Assembly: GCA_021234155.1 (NCBI GenBank)
Contig: JAJEKV010000054.1
Coordinates: forward strand, 1,054,001-1,118,000
Source: Isoetes taiwanensis
Taxonomy: Eukaryota; Streptophyta; Lycopodiopsida; Isoetales; Isoetaceae
Direction of reading: 5' to 3'
DNA: 64,000 nt
Position 1 is the first letter of the stretch; every line of letters begins with the position of its first letter. Of this stretch, positions 45,030-55,862 are shown one piece after another. Position numbers and translations under genes: made by a program. Below the pieces are notes generated by a model. It ran no database searches. It was not told the DNA's origin and saw nothing but the letters and a program-made list of their open reading frames with translations.

Positions 45030-45341
45030 TTACAGCAGGGAAAAAAAACGTGAAGATCTGATATAGCCGAGAACAAAAAACAAGCAGATTTTGGGCATCT
45101 TGAAATCAAAATGAAGGAGAATCCCATCTGCTTCAATATTAAACTGCAAAAGACGCTCTTCCAGTGGATCTACCCGGTCAATCCACTGCTGCACCTTTTC
45201 AGAAATACGGGCTCCCTGTTCCACCAAGCATTGCACCTCCAAGCACGAGAACTTGGCCACCGAAATCATCTGCATGCCCGGATGGTTAGAGGAGGTCGAT
45301 TCCACCATACGCTTCTTGGCAGTACATTTAGTTCTAGCCAT
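45030..45341 (-). CDS. Small gene with histone H3-like N-terminus (103 aa)
   Basis: The minus-strand frame, read from the internal ATG at 45341, begins MARTKCTAKKRMVESTSS. Histone H3 begins ARTKQTARK, so seven of the first nine residues after Met match. The rest (SCLEVQCLVEQGARISEKVQ, RVDPLEERLLQFNIEADGIL) has coiled-coil-like character and no histone fold. The frame is open further upstream to 45482, but that stretch reads like leader sequence. It lies near the right end of the 20-kb element, opposite to the transposase-like gene, and may be its accessory gene. Function unknown. A chance similarity of a short N-terminus is possible. Confidence 0.4.
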   Translation of the reverse strand: MARTKCTAKKRMVESTSSNHPGMQMISVAKFSCLEVQCLVEQGARISEKVQQWIDRVDPLEERLLQFNIEADGILLHFDFKMPKICLFFVLGYIRSSRFFSLL

Positions 45342-45499
45342 TTTTCCTTTGAACGAAAGCAAATCGGAAGAGAAGAGCAAATTGGAAGAGAAGAGGAATG
45401 AAGAGAAGAGCTGGCGCCAAACCTGTGCCAAAGTGAGAGAGAATGAAGGAGCTGTGAAGGAGAATGTCCAATCCTCGTCCAATCGACATCATTAAAGCC

Positions 45500-46100
45500 T
45501 CCATTAAAGGCTATTATTTGCATGGCTCGATTTTCGAGCCATGCAATAGGAAAATCGAACCATATTTCCTATAGGAAAACCTACAATACCATATAATACC
45601 AATAGGAAAACCTATAATACCATATGGATTTCCTAAAACCTATAATATTCCTAATACCTAATACCATATTTCAATGCAATAGTCTTACGTGCAATAAGTT
45701 CATAGTCTTAAGTTCATAAGTTTATACGTTCTAAGTCTGAATCTTGGTCTCAATACAGTATTTCATAGTTCAATACCAAATTCAATGCAATAGTTCAATA
45801 CCATATTTCAATAAATCTTATAGTTCTCAATACCATAATTCAACAACTCTCAATACCATAGTTCAATAGTTCAATATCTTATTTCAATACATAGTTCAAT
45901 AGTTCTCATATTTCCCTATTTCAACAACATAGTTCTCGTACATCATTCTAATAGCATTCTAATAGCATTTCATTCTAATAGCATTCTAAGCTAGTTCTCA
46001 AGTCCAATGGTGTAATGGGAAAAATATTTCGATTATTCACCTCCTCTGTTGCATAGACCCCGTGATCAACCTGCCATGTTTACCCTGGAACGTGACCAAC
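45500..46100. repeat. Degenerate CAATA/TAGTTCAATA minisatellite region
   Basis: A low-complexity stretch in which AATACCATA, AGTTCAATA and CATTCTAATAG recur many times with variable spacing. An inverted pair, TTGCATGGCTCGA and TCGAGCCATGCAA, lies at about 45518-45547. Confidence 0.6.
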
Positions 46101-46123
46101 TCAACGTGACCAAGGTCCATGGT

Positions 46124-46174
46124 GGTCCGTGCAAGCATATGGTCCATGCAAGCATATGGTCCATGCACGCATAT
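46124..46174 (+). repeat. 17-bp tandem repeat, three units
   Basis: GGTCCRTGCAMGCATAT three times in a row (46124-46140, 46141-46157, 46158-46174). Confidence 0.9.
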
Positions 46175-46377
46175 GGTACAAAGTCGGAAAGGGATTATAT
46201 AATTTGGCACAATCAATCGTAAATCTACGGATAGGGTCTATATTGTATGTTAGTTCGAAAAACCATATGGTATGGGTTTTTCTACTCCAAAAAGCCGTAT
46301 ACAGGGGTTTTTCTATGACCCCTCGAACGCAGATGCCATCTGTCCATATATAGAGGTGCACCCCCCGGGGCAATTCC

Positions 46378-47724
46378 TTCTACTAGCTCAGCCCCCATAT
46401 CTTGTCCTTCTACCTCAAATGCTACCATGTTGCCACCACCCCTTCCCCTTATTGATTTATCTCCACCTGCATCCCCCGAAATTTCACATTTAAATAATCC
46501 CATTTCTGAAAAAATAGTTCTGAGTTACAAGTGGAAAATGAGTGTGCTCAGTTTGGTTATGAAGGCAAGGAAAGTTTAATTGCTGAGTCAGATTTAGATG
46601 TGGATTTAGATGTGGAAAGAAATCCTGACAGTACAGCAGAGGAAAACAAGACAATATGTGTGTTTGGGGTCTGGGTTCGGGAACTCCTGGAAGACAGCCC
46701 TCTTTGAGGACCCGTGGATCTAACAGGAGAGTCCGGGGGACTATGTCACGCGGGATTTGCTGAAAGAGAAGAAAAAGAAGAGAACAGAGCAAATGAGAGA
46801 AAGATGATAAGCTTCCTTGATATCAATGATGAAAATACATGAGCTCTCGCAATAGAGAGAAAACTGAAAGGAGACAAGACTCAAAACTCATCTAAAAACT
46901 TATGAGCTAACTCTACTCATATATATAGTACAATGGCCTTGGGCCCAATATAGACACTCTGACTGATCTCGGTGCCTACTCCTGGAAGGAGGCCTGATTT
47001 GCAGGAATGTTGGCGGTGCCTCTTGAAGTGCCTAGAATCACGCTGACGCTGACGCGGGCGGTGACGGGCCGTCACTTGTCTGAACGACGCCTCTTGTTGA
47101 CAGCCAAAGGCTTTGACTGCGTGGTCTGCTGCTTGGTCTTCTGCGGAGCCTTGGATGTCTGACCCGTGGTTGACTGAGGATCTTTGAGCTTGATCTGGTC
47201 TGTCGTATGCATGAATAGTCCTGTACCAGGAGGCACAGGACTAACAATGTGACTCAACTCCAAAAGGGCCTACTCAAAGTCAGCTGGATCAGAACTTAAT
47301 TCCATTTGCAGCACGTGCTTCAAATACCTTAGTTGATATGGTGGCAGGAGACATATATTCCAGGCAAGATCTAAACCTACCTCCTTGTTTGATTGAAATT
47401 AATAGTAATTCTATGATGAAGTCTTATAAAATTAATCTTACTTGCTGTCAGTCAAAATTTTGGACCTGCCCCCATTCTAAAGACTATGATTCTATTGAAA
47501 AAGAAAATATTAAAGAGAATGATACCTCTGTTCTTATAAACCATTGGAATAATGATCATTTCCTATCTTTCTCTCATCCTAAGACATCTAAGCAAAAAAA
47601 TGCCAAACCTTGTAAGAAAGGAATTAAGATGAGGAAGTCTGTCTCAGTTTTGGACACCCCTGCCTTTAATACTAGACATCAATCTAAAAGATCTACTAGA
47701 AGCCAATCTAGAAAATTTATCTAG
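46378..47724 (+). pseudogene. LINE ORF1, C-terminal part
   Basis: Resumes the ORF1 frame after the 20-kb DNA element: STSSAPISCPSTSNATMLPP, then a proline-rich stretch (PLPLIDLSPPASPEISHLNN). The middle, about 46650-47290, is disrupted. It includes a minus-strand open frame (LKDPQSTTGQTSKAPQKTKQ...VNKRRRSD) that may be a separate retroelement piece. The last open part, 47338-47724, reads LVDMVAGDIYSRQDLNLPPC and ends with a basic tail (RHQSKRSTRSQSRKFI) directly upstream of ORF2. Confidence 0.55.
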
Positions 47725-47771
47725 TGCTTCCCCTTATTATCTTCTTCTTTTATTGCCTTCCTTTTCATATC

Positions 47772-48405
47772 ATGAAGATAATGACTTGGAATCTCAGGGG
47801 CATTAAAGGGCCTGCAAAGAGGAGAAGGACAATTTCTCAGATCAGGGATTATCAAGCCGATATTATTTTATTGCAAGAGCTTAGACTCCCAAATTTTGAA
47901 TGCTCTAATCTTGCAAACTGGATTGGTCCTGGTTTTTCTTCCTTATGGATTGATGATACTTTGACCTCGGGTTTTTTCTTCCTTATGGATTGATGCTACT
48001 TATCATTATTTGGAGAAATATTTACCATAGCATGGTTTACAACAGTCCTTGCAAAAGTTGGCAGGCTGTCATCTTTAATTATGATGGATCTCAATTTGGT
48101 ATTATAAACATTTATGCCTCTACAATATCTAAAGAAAGAGAAAAGCTTTGGCTTGACATCAGATCTTGGCTCCTCAGTCATAATTCTATATCTTGGATTT
48201 TAGCTGGAGACTTCAACAACACTCCATCCTGGGACCTTAAGCTGTCTATGACAGAGAAATTGAATTGGGAAAATCTTCTAGACACCTTTTTATTTACCCA
48301 TATTCCCTCTTCTACTGCAAAATATACTTGGTCCAACAAGCAAAAGGGCAATTCCAGAGTCTTTTGTGCTCTGGATAGATTTTACATTAACAACTCCAGC
48401 CATGA
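47772..48405 (+). pseudogene. LINE ORF2, endonuclease domain
   Basis: Starts MKIMTWNLRGIKGPAKRRRT (the N of WNLRG is a conserved APE-type endonuclease residue), then ADIILLQELRL (catalytic E). A local duplication of about 40 bp at 47939-47996 (CTTCCTTATGGATTGATG twice) creates a stop. The domain continues FGIINIYASTI, WILAGDFNNTPSW (catalytic D and N) and RVFCALDRFYIN. It breaks at the 13-bp duplication ACTCCAGCCATGA (48393-48405) and resumes at 57985. Confidence 0.8.
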
Positions 48406-49162
48406 GGACTTTAGAGCTTGCCTCAGGAATCCTGGGCTATGATCTAATTAATCTCAGTGAGGAAGACTTCTTTATGCCAGAAAACGGAGAATCTTTGTCC
48501 TCCTTTGGAGGATCTGGAAGGGCAGGAACTCCTTCATCTTTAATTATAAAATTATTCCACCGGAAGGAATAATTAAATAGCTTCAATATGATGTTAGGTG
48601 GATTCAAGAGATTAATGGTTAATTCTATGATTGCTGGTGCGCAAACTCAAATGGAGGAAGATGGATCTAAACACGAACAATGAATGGATAAAGATATTCG
48701 GGGCAGCCAAAGTGATGGAGCATATGGAACAGTGCGGATGCGGATGCTGTTGCGATCAGAATTACAATATCAGAAGAGAATTAATTTGCCAGGCAAAAGA
48801 TAGCAGGGACCGGTTCAACATGGCTAAAGCAAAATCATGTATGTGCATCTACTGCACTTTTCATGAGACGACAAAAGGAAAGGCAAGAAAGATCAAGAAT
48901 TTCAATCTGAAAACTTACCACTGAATGCTCTCTCTTTCGAAAATTATGACAAGGACACAGACTCTATTTAAACTTAGCAAGGTTTTTATCAGTTTTTTTA
49001 TGACACCATGAACAAGTAAAGGTTGATCCCTGATATGCACTCAGGTTTTTTGGATCACCTATCTATTTTAGGGTTCCTCCTCCCTTGAAAAAGGAGTTCC
49101 TGTAAAAGTTTTCACTTATATATATATATAGAAGCCTTCAATAAAAAAAAAAAAAAAAAAAA
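48406..49162 (+). mobile_element. 5'-truncated LINE with poly(A), body
   Basis: Inserted in the larger LINE's ORF2 with 13-bp duplications ACTCCAGCCATGA at 48393-48405 and 57972-57984. Its only recognisable coding is the LINE C-terminal region in a shifted frame: IFVLLWRIWKGRNSFIFNYK, then IIPPEGIIK. The tail A20 is at 49143-49162. A second A-run at 57947-57970 precedes the right duplication, so the tail appears to have been opened by the segment 49163-57946. Confidence 0.75.
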
Positions 49163-50429
49163 GTCCGTTTAGATACTAAACTAGACTTTATGCCCTATTA
49201 ATCATTTGATACATAGGACATCCAATTTGCAGCCCCAAATACAGTTAGGTGTCATCTGTATTCAGGCCTTGAACTGAGCCTTTTAGACCATCATGAATAA
49301 ATATTGTTTATAAAGACGCTTGAGTACTTCAGCTATTGATATTATGAACATGTGCCAGCAGAACAAGAAATATAGTTTTAACTATGTGTAAGTTAAGCAT
49401 GTCAAATAATAAAAACAAGTACAATTGAATTGTAGTGCAAATAGCTCTGCATTTTATCGCTGTCAAAATATGGAAAACCCTGTTCCTCTGTTCAAAAAGA
49501 CAAGAAATATACTAATATTTGACCAAATATATCCGTATTTCAACATAGTAAACATGGTAATTATGCCTCTTACTATTTATTGATTCAACTTGAACTCAGG
49601 TCTAGCTATTAGCCACTAGTATGAATATGTAGCATAATAACAGGGGGTTTTTTTTGTATTTTTGTACGATTTTTCCAATGGTTTTTATATGATTTGATGG
49701 GCGTATTGCACAAGGCCTACTAATTAGTATATCTAGAGTGCGCATTGTATTTGCATAGGCTTGAATGAATTTTAATGCCTCTTTTCAATAGTGTAGACCC
49801 ATATATCATATATTTCTCCGTTAAGTTCTATTTTTCGTATTACATTTTATTTTGCTCGACATGCAAAGCTCGAGCAGCTCATTTTAGGGTTCTTGTTAAC
49901 TCCAAAATTAGGTCTCTAGGTTATGGTTTTTGCTGTAAGGGATCTCGATCTCGAAAATCAAAGCAAAATCTGCCGAGTTTGTGGTGATTCAGTGCAGCTT
50001 TATTATAATCCCACAACTCAAATCTTCGGCTTGATTGATTAACCCGTTGGAACATAGATTTGGCGTTAGAAAAAAGAGGTATAAAAGCTAATCCGACAGA
50101 ATGGAGAAGGTCTCTAGGTTTTGTTTGTGCCGTTTGGTTATTGGAGCTCTGGACAAAACACAGGCATTCAATTCAGCTGGAGATTTCGTCCTTGTTATAC
50201 GGTGAACTAGCTTCCACAAAGGTATTCAATTTTTGCATTTCTTATGCCAGGCCATTCCGCCATATTCCAGATGGATTTGGACGAGTCCAAACAGTTGCAG
50301 TTGGATTTGGGCTGAGGGTGCTGGCAGTAAGAGCCGTGATCACAAAGCGTGTCGGTTTTGCATCTGTTTTTGTAAGCTGCCATGTTCGAATGCTGAAACC
50401 CTAAAGAGTCAATCATACGCACTTAGCAG

Positions 50430-50826
50430 AAGTGAAAGGGGGTCAGAACTGGGTACATGCCAACGGATCTAGAATGTGGCTTCCAGGTGGTGGTACTCAC
50501 TTCAAACGTGGCGCATCTGACTATATCCAGAGGTATTCCTCTGCAAATGTGTTTGATAAGACTTGAGTTTAGAACATGCTATGGAAATTGTAGGGAATTC
50601 ATGCAGTGACTGATCCTGTTGGCCAGCTTCATGATACAGGCTCGGAAGAATGACAACTGATGGAAATGGGGACTTTTTAACAGCCAAAAAAACCAAATAC
50701 AGTTCGCTCTAGAGCGTGGCATTCCTGCAATGGTTGCAGTTTTGGGAACAAAGCGGTTGCCTTATCCCAGCCAATCATTTGATATTGTGCATTGTTCACG
50801 TTGTCGAGTTGATTGGCATGAAGATG
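50430..50826 (+). pseudogene. Captured exons of a PMT-type methyltransferase
   Basis: The PMT family (Methyltransf_29; QUASIMODO-like Golgi proteins linked to pectin methylation) is plant-specific. Exon 50430-50532 (acceptor ACTTAGCAG, donor AG/GTATTC) encodes [20 protein letters not shown], then [13 protein letters not shown], the FPGGGTxFxxGAxxYI motif of the SAM-binding core. Exon 50684-50826 (acceptor TTTTTAACAG, donor ATG/GTAAGG) encodes [20 protein letters not shown], then [20 protein letters not shown] and DWHEDG. Introns are kept, so capture was at DNA level. N- and C-terminal domains are missing, so no active enzyme is expected. The frames look undamaged, suggesting recent capture. 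Confidence 0.8.
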
Positions 50827-52280
50827 GTAAGGTTCAAGATGTGATTTATGGTCTTGTTTGGAACTGTTTTTGGTCTCCTCTTAGCATTTGCACGTGCATA
50901 CATCTGTGAAATGGAAAGAGAGAATTACTTCCTTGTTTCTCTGTTATGGACGTCTTATAAAAGGGACATCTTATGGACATCTCCCCTGCTGTGCCTGGCA
51001 TCTATCAGAGGTCCATGTAGTTTGCTGTCCCAGTAGTGTAAATCTTGAATTTTGTCATATTGAGATCCTGAGGCAGCTCCAAGTTCCATTTGTTTCATGC
51101 AGCCTAACTGAAAGATGCATGGCTGAATCATTCTGCAAATGATATGACAGCTCCTTGGTAATAGTCAAACCATCAGATTGAAGTTGGCATGATGGGATTG
51201 CAAAAGGAAGTTCATTTTTTTTAAGACTTAACATTTTGTGCTTTTCAAGGGATGCACCGATGGCATTCAAAAGTGGGTTTTCCATTATATGTACGAAGGA
51301 GAGATGAAACCATCCAGGGGTTCTACTAGAGGATTGATTCTTCCAGAATTGGAGGACTGCATTTTCTTTTCGTTTGAGTTCCATTCCTGCTTAAAGCACC
51401 TCAGCATACCCCACGTTGAGGGCGAACGAACTTTACTTGGTAACTTCAGTTGCCCAAGAGCTATGCTTAGTGGCTTTGTAGAGAGATTTATAGCCTACGA
51501 CAATTAAAGAAAGCACAGGTCTTCATAGAGATTCTCACCATGAGAGGCTGGTGGGTAAGGACAGGTTGTTTTGGAGTATTATAATTTTCTCCTTACTTTC
51601 CTGATTGGAGAGTACCACTTATAAATCCTCCATGTAAGTCAGTAGGAGAATGCTGAGAGGAGGTTACGCATTCCCAAATACAGTTGCAGGTGTCTTGAAT
51701 GAAGTTGTATTAGGTTTTTATAGAATAAAACATCGCCAGTAGCATCATGGTGCTGCAAAATGGCATTATAATGTAGGGGCAGTAAAAGAGTTCTGCACTT
51801 GACTTTGTAACACTTCTTTTGATTTATTTTCTTTGCTTGTTTGCTCTTGTTTTCTCTTTCTTTAGCACTTTAGCCTCGTGCAGTGTTGAGAATAATGACC
51901 AAAGTCAGCATGGCCAATGTGTGGCTTTTCTTGTCATCTAACAGGCTTGGAAAAGAAAATCAAAATAAGAAACTTTGATACATAGCCTAGAATTCGGGAT
52001 CTTTTTTGAGATTTGGCAAAGTTGGCTCGTATTTGTTAACCTAGAATCCAGATTTTTTTTCGAGATTCAGCAAAGTTGGTTCTTATTTGTTGAAGCTTAT
52101 TCTTCCGTTCTCACTTATTTCATTTACTTCATGTAGTAGAATATTTGCTATGCTCGTATTTTCTACCACCTTATTGTAATTTTGGTAAGCTCCCATGATC
52201 GAATGCAGATCGAATGCAGAAACCATAAAGTAGCCCTAATATCCGGCTACATGTTTTGCATGTTTTATGTTTTTATGTAT
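50827..52280. other. Remainder of captured or element sequence
   Basis: No further PMT exon could be found. An open frame at 51238-51507 has no known motif. Confidence 0.4.
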
Positions 52281-52415
52281 GTTTGCTTTTTTTAGGGCCC
52301 GAAGGGCCCAAATTTTTTTTTTAGTACAACAACCAACATATAACTATCATTAACATGAATTAACACAACCATTGGGTCTAACACATTTAAATTAAAATCC
52401 CCCTTAAACCCCCTT

Positions 52416-52692
52416 TGGTTTGGGTGCATATTCACACGGGGGGTGACGTAGGGCAGCGAGAGCCCTTATAATTATGTTTTGCACGTATAAATTCCACACC
52501 ATATTGTATTTTAGTTGAAATCTTATAGTATTTTGCAAATCTTGTTATACAGTATAGCAAATTTTGTACTTGCATACCCCACAAACGAGGAATTTTACGT
52601 ACGGTGTAGATTAAGGAATAAGGGGTGAATATGCCTATCCAATAGCTCTCGTTGCCCGGAGTCACCCCCCGTGTGAATATGCACCCAAACCA
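52416..52692. repeat. Foldback segment with arms of about 52 bp
   Basis: TGGTTTGGGTGCATATTCAC at 52416 is mirrored by GTGAATATGCACCCAAACCA ending at 52692. With about four mismatches the arms extend to about 52 bp (..GGGCANCGAGAGC). Homologous to 7959-8223. Confidence 0.85.
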
Positions 52693-54305
52693 CACAGATA
52701 AAATCACACAGATATGAGCTACAAAAACCAGTGAAAATTTGTTCATAAACTTATAATGATGCATCATGCTTTTGATAAAGTCACGTGAATATGAGCTAAA
52801 AAACCAGTAGAAAGTTTGTTCAGATAACACCAGTTTAACTTCATCATGCTTCCGCATCCTTTTGTGCTCAACAAAAACACATGGAGGAAAAGAACCGGTT
52901 ACCTGTATTAGAACCATAAGCAAATTAGCCTTGAAAAAGGGTAAATGCCTAAGCTAAAGCAGGTAAGCAATAGTCCTTTTCGGCTTAACGCCCTTCACCA
53001 TCTAAGAAACGAATGGTAATTTCAATCTTAAGAGTACACATGCCAACCATCAATTTTCAGTAATATATTAGCTTCTGCTACAACATGTCAGCATATTAGC
53101 AAGACTGGCTAGCATGTCCTGTCCATCACTAATGTATAATCATAACCAATTTTACCAGTAGTTAAATAGATTCACACGCTTCCCCAATACATCTCTGCAT
53201 GCTACATGTTTAACAACATATTCTACTTTGAAGGTTAAAGCACATTTCAGGAAAAATAAGGCATAGCAAAAGCATATCTATGTTACACGAATGCAAGGCA
53301 CATCTGGCTAACAATATGGTCTAAGAAAATCCGATCTGTCATTTATGGCACCTGGCTTATTTTTATCTACTGTTCTGCCATGATCTGAGGCTAGCTCCTA
53401 CACCTCAAAAGGAAAACAGTTATAATCCTAAATTATTTTGCGAATATGTTTCCACATCTATTCAGTAGATCTAAATATCTCAATTCGTTGCAGTATTGGT
53501 GATATCAGCATCATGCTCCATATCAACTTGTTTTCTCTTTGCATATCTGTCATCAGTTGCTGGGATGGAGAAATCTTCAACAAATTCTTCCTGATTTTCC
53601 AGTGTAAGCTGCATGTATTGCGCAGGCTGCTTATCTTGTGCAGGCTGACTAGCTTGCAGAACTGTGCCCATGGCTGCCTTGCCGCTACTACCAGCATCAA
53701 TACGAACGGGTTTATGAATCGCCGGTAAGGGATACTCTCATATTAATCAGTGAAAACTCTAGCAACAATTCCATCCAACCATAAGGGCAGCAAGAGCTCA
53801 TGGATCTCCGTCGATATGTAACCGACTGGCCGCCTTTAGGGTTTGCTTCCATAATTTTGCCCTAGGTTTCTTCACGTTTGCACTATGCCATGTCATTCCA
53901 TTATTTTTGATAAATATTCACCTATTGACAATGTGCCTTTATTCTAAGGTGGTTAATAGCAAGCAAAGCGTATTAATCAGATCACGATAATATGTACCCA
54001 AAATAGATTATCCAACTATGTTGTCTGCTAACATATAATTTATACCAGCATAGGAATATAGATGGTCTTATTGTGTACTCTTAAGTGCACAGATACCAAG
54101 GTGGTCTTTTCTCCAGGGCTTGCCCATAAACAAGTATTATATTGCATTGTCTAAATGCCAAGTCACCTTAACTTATAAATGACTTTTCTTACTAAACTAC
54201 TTATGGTCCAATTTGATATGTGCTGAGCAACATGAAATTTTGTCATATTTGTACCTTGCTCAGTATCTCATGTCATCCAATAGGCAACATAACAATATAA
54301 AAAAA

Positions 54306-55862
54306 GCCTTCCTCCTACCGTAGCTTTAGGGGGGCACCTGTTTAATCATCACCTAAATTACTAGGTAAATCATTGTGTTACAGCAAGGAGAGTAGGGCCC
54401 TGCTGTCACACAGGGGCCCTACCCTCACTATATATCTCTACTCTTAAGTATAAATATCGTAAAAGCATAATTTAAAACTTACTTGAATTTGTGTAGTAGT
54501 CTTATAAAATCGTCATCGTCCAGTTCGTATGGTAGATCAGAAAAGTATCATATATCAGATATTGTAGACTCAACTGTCATATGACAGAGTAATAAAGTAT
54601 TTGCTCACAGGGTGAAAGCATGCTAGGGTGTACCATCTAAAGTTCTTTTTAGGGAGTGCAAAACTACCCAAAAAAGTACCCAGCACTGGGTACTGGGAAC
54701 TTGCATAAATGTCTCAATAAACAACAAGTTTGAGAGTTGATTCATTAATTTTAGTCTTTAATAGTATTGTTATCCTCTAATACTATAGATTGACATGTTA
54801 TTGACCTTCAATTCAAAAGTTTTAAATCGATTTTAATGGGAAGAAAAAACAGAAAGTACCAGTTTTAAAAGTACCCAGTGAAGGTACTTTTGAGGGTTCC
54901 AAAAGTGGTACACCGTAGCATGCTTTCACCCCACACCATGTGTGAGAGGACATAAAGTGGTAGTAGTGTGTTTTTGTTATTGTCAACCACCCACCAAGGA
55001 AACACCAACACCATTCAAACCTTGGTAGGTTGTGTGTACCGTAGTACAATGATAAGTTCATCTTTTAGTCATAAATCACATTTTTTCCACATGAATTCAT
55101 AAGTCCTACACTTCAAACGTTTGTTGAGTTACATACCATTTATTTGCCAGCTCTTTGATCCATGAATTTGTGATGTCAAAATGTTCGTCATTTTTCTGTA
55201 TCTCTTTGGGGCAGTTCTCCTTCCTCCTCACTTGCTTTGTAACATTACCATTCTTTTAATATATTGCTGACACAGTTCTTCAAAAAAAAATACCAGATCA
55301 GATAAGTGTGCACCTAGACTCATACCACCAAATGTGCGAGGAGATAAAGTGGTAGCGTTTTTTGGTTATTCTCAACCACCCACCAAGGAAAAACCAACAC
55401 CATTAAAATCTTGGTAGGGCTATTGTATTATTTGTTACAAGCACATAATACACATATACGTTGTGAGTAGAAAAGTACTGAAATTCTTTATGAACAGTAA
55501 TATCCTGAAGTTCGTATATAAATAACCAGTCTAGTATCATACCATTAGTTATCTGCATAGATCAGGGTGATTGATGCGTTGTGCTGTCCTCAAATGCAAC
55601 GACCTTGTTGCCCTCTTTAGTTATTTGTTGTCCCTTTAGTGATAACATAAAACCTTGTTGTATTGCTAGAATCGTAATGCATCGCAGCAAGCTCTTTGAT
55701 CTACATGCTGGTACTGTCCACTTTGTCATCAGTAATAATCTGTACAAGTTTCTGCAACACATTAAGATGTTTAGTCAAGAGATATGTTTAAAATGAAAAC
55801 ACCTAAGCTCAAGACAAGGTTCTGGTTAAACCAAGAAACTGGAGTAACATTAAAAAACCTTC
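54306..55862. other. Spacer between direct repeat units A and B
   Basis: Contains a 322-bp inverted-repeat element (54610-54931) and a repeat of about 100 bp, at about 54938-55035 and 55330-55425 (both with CAACCACCCACCAAGGAAA). Minus-strand coding-like pieces lie near 55750-55690 (KLVQIITDDKVDSTSM) and 55170-55140 (NSWIKELANKW). The latter resembles IKELAAM in the former. No family recognised. Confidence 0.5.
54610..54931. mobile_element. MITE with 26-bp terminal inverted repeats
   Basis: Left arm GGGTGAAAGCATGCTAGGGT(GTACCA) and right arm (TGGTAC)ACCGTAGCATGCTTTCACCC, with one mismatch. A possible 4-bp duplication CACA flanks it (54606-54609, 54932-54935). Non-coding. Confidence 0.8.

Larger units (their letters stand above)
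26088..46369. mobile_element. 20.3-kb DNA transposon-like element inside LINE ORF1
   Basis: Flanked by 8-bp direct duplications GCAATTCC (26080-26087 and 46370-46377). Removing the element and one duplication rejoins LINE ORF1 (RPPLAIP to STSSAP). The ends are weakly inverted: CAAGGGGGGTTCACCC against CCCGGGGGGTGCACCT, 12 of 16. The cargo is a multi-exon transposase-like gene (27343-44161) plus a small minus-strand gene (45030-45341). About 11.8 kb of its length is later insertions (28166-33162, 33419-40223), so the original was about 8.5 kb. An 8-bp duplication fits hAT, P or KDZ-type superfamilies; I cannot choose among them. Confidence 0.65.
49625..52691 (+). mobile_element. Gene-capturing element, copy 2 (carries PMT exons)
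   Basis: Present in unit A and absent from unit B, where the filled position reads CTAGTATGA/CAAAGCAC. The left end (ATATGTAGCATAATAACAGGG) and the right end (foldback segment ending GTGTGAATATGC) are those of copy 1 at 6041-8223. The interior has two methyltransferase exons and introns but no transposase. The exact right end is uncertain by about 10 bases. Confidence 0.75.
49161..54305. repeat. Direct repeat unit A (2.08 kb plus a 3.07-kb insertion)
   Basis: 49161-49624 plus 52693-54305 match unit B (55863-57953) at about 98%. Differences include a 9-bp deletion in A near 53480 and the gene-capturing element at 49625-52691. The ends are not TG/CA, so these are not ordinary LTRs. A candidate minus-strand first exon lies at 53671-53480 (MGTVLQASQPAQDKQPAQYM). 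Confidence 0.8.
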
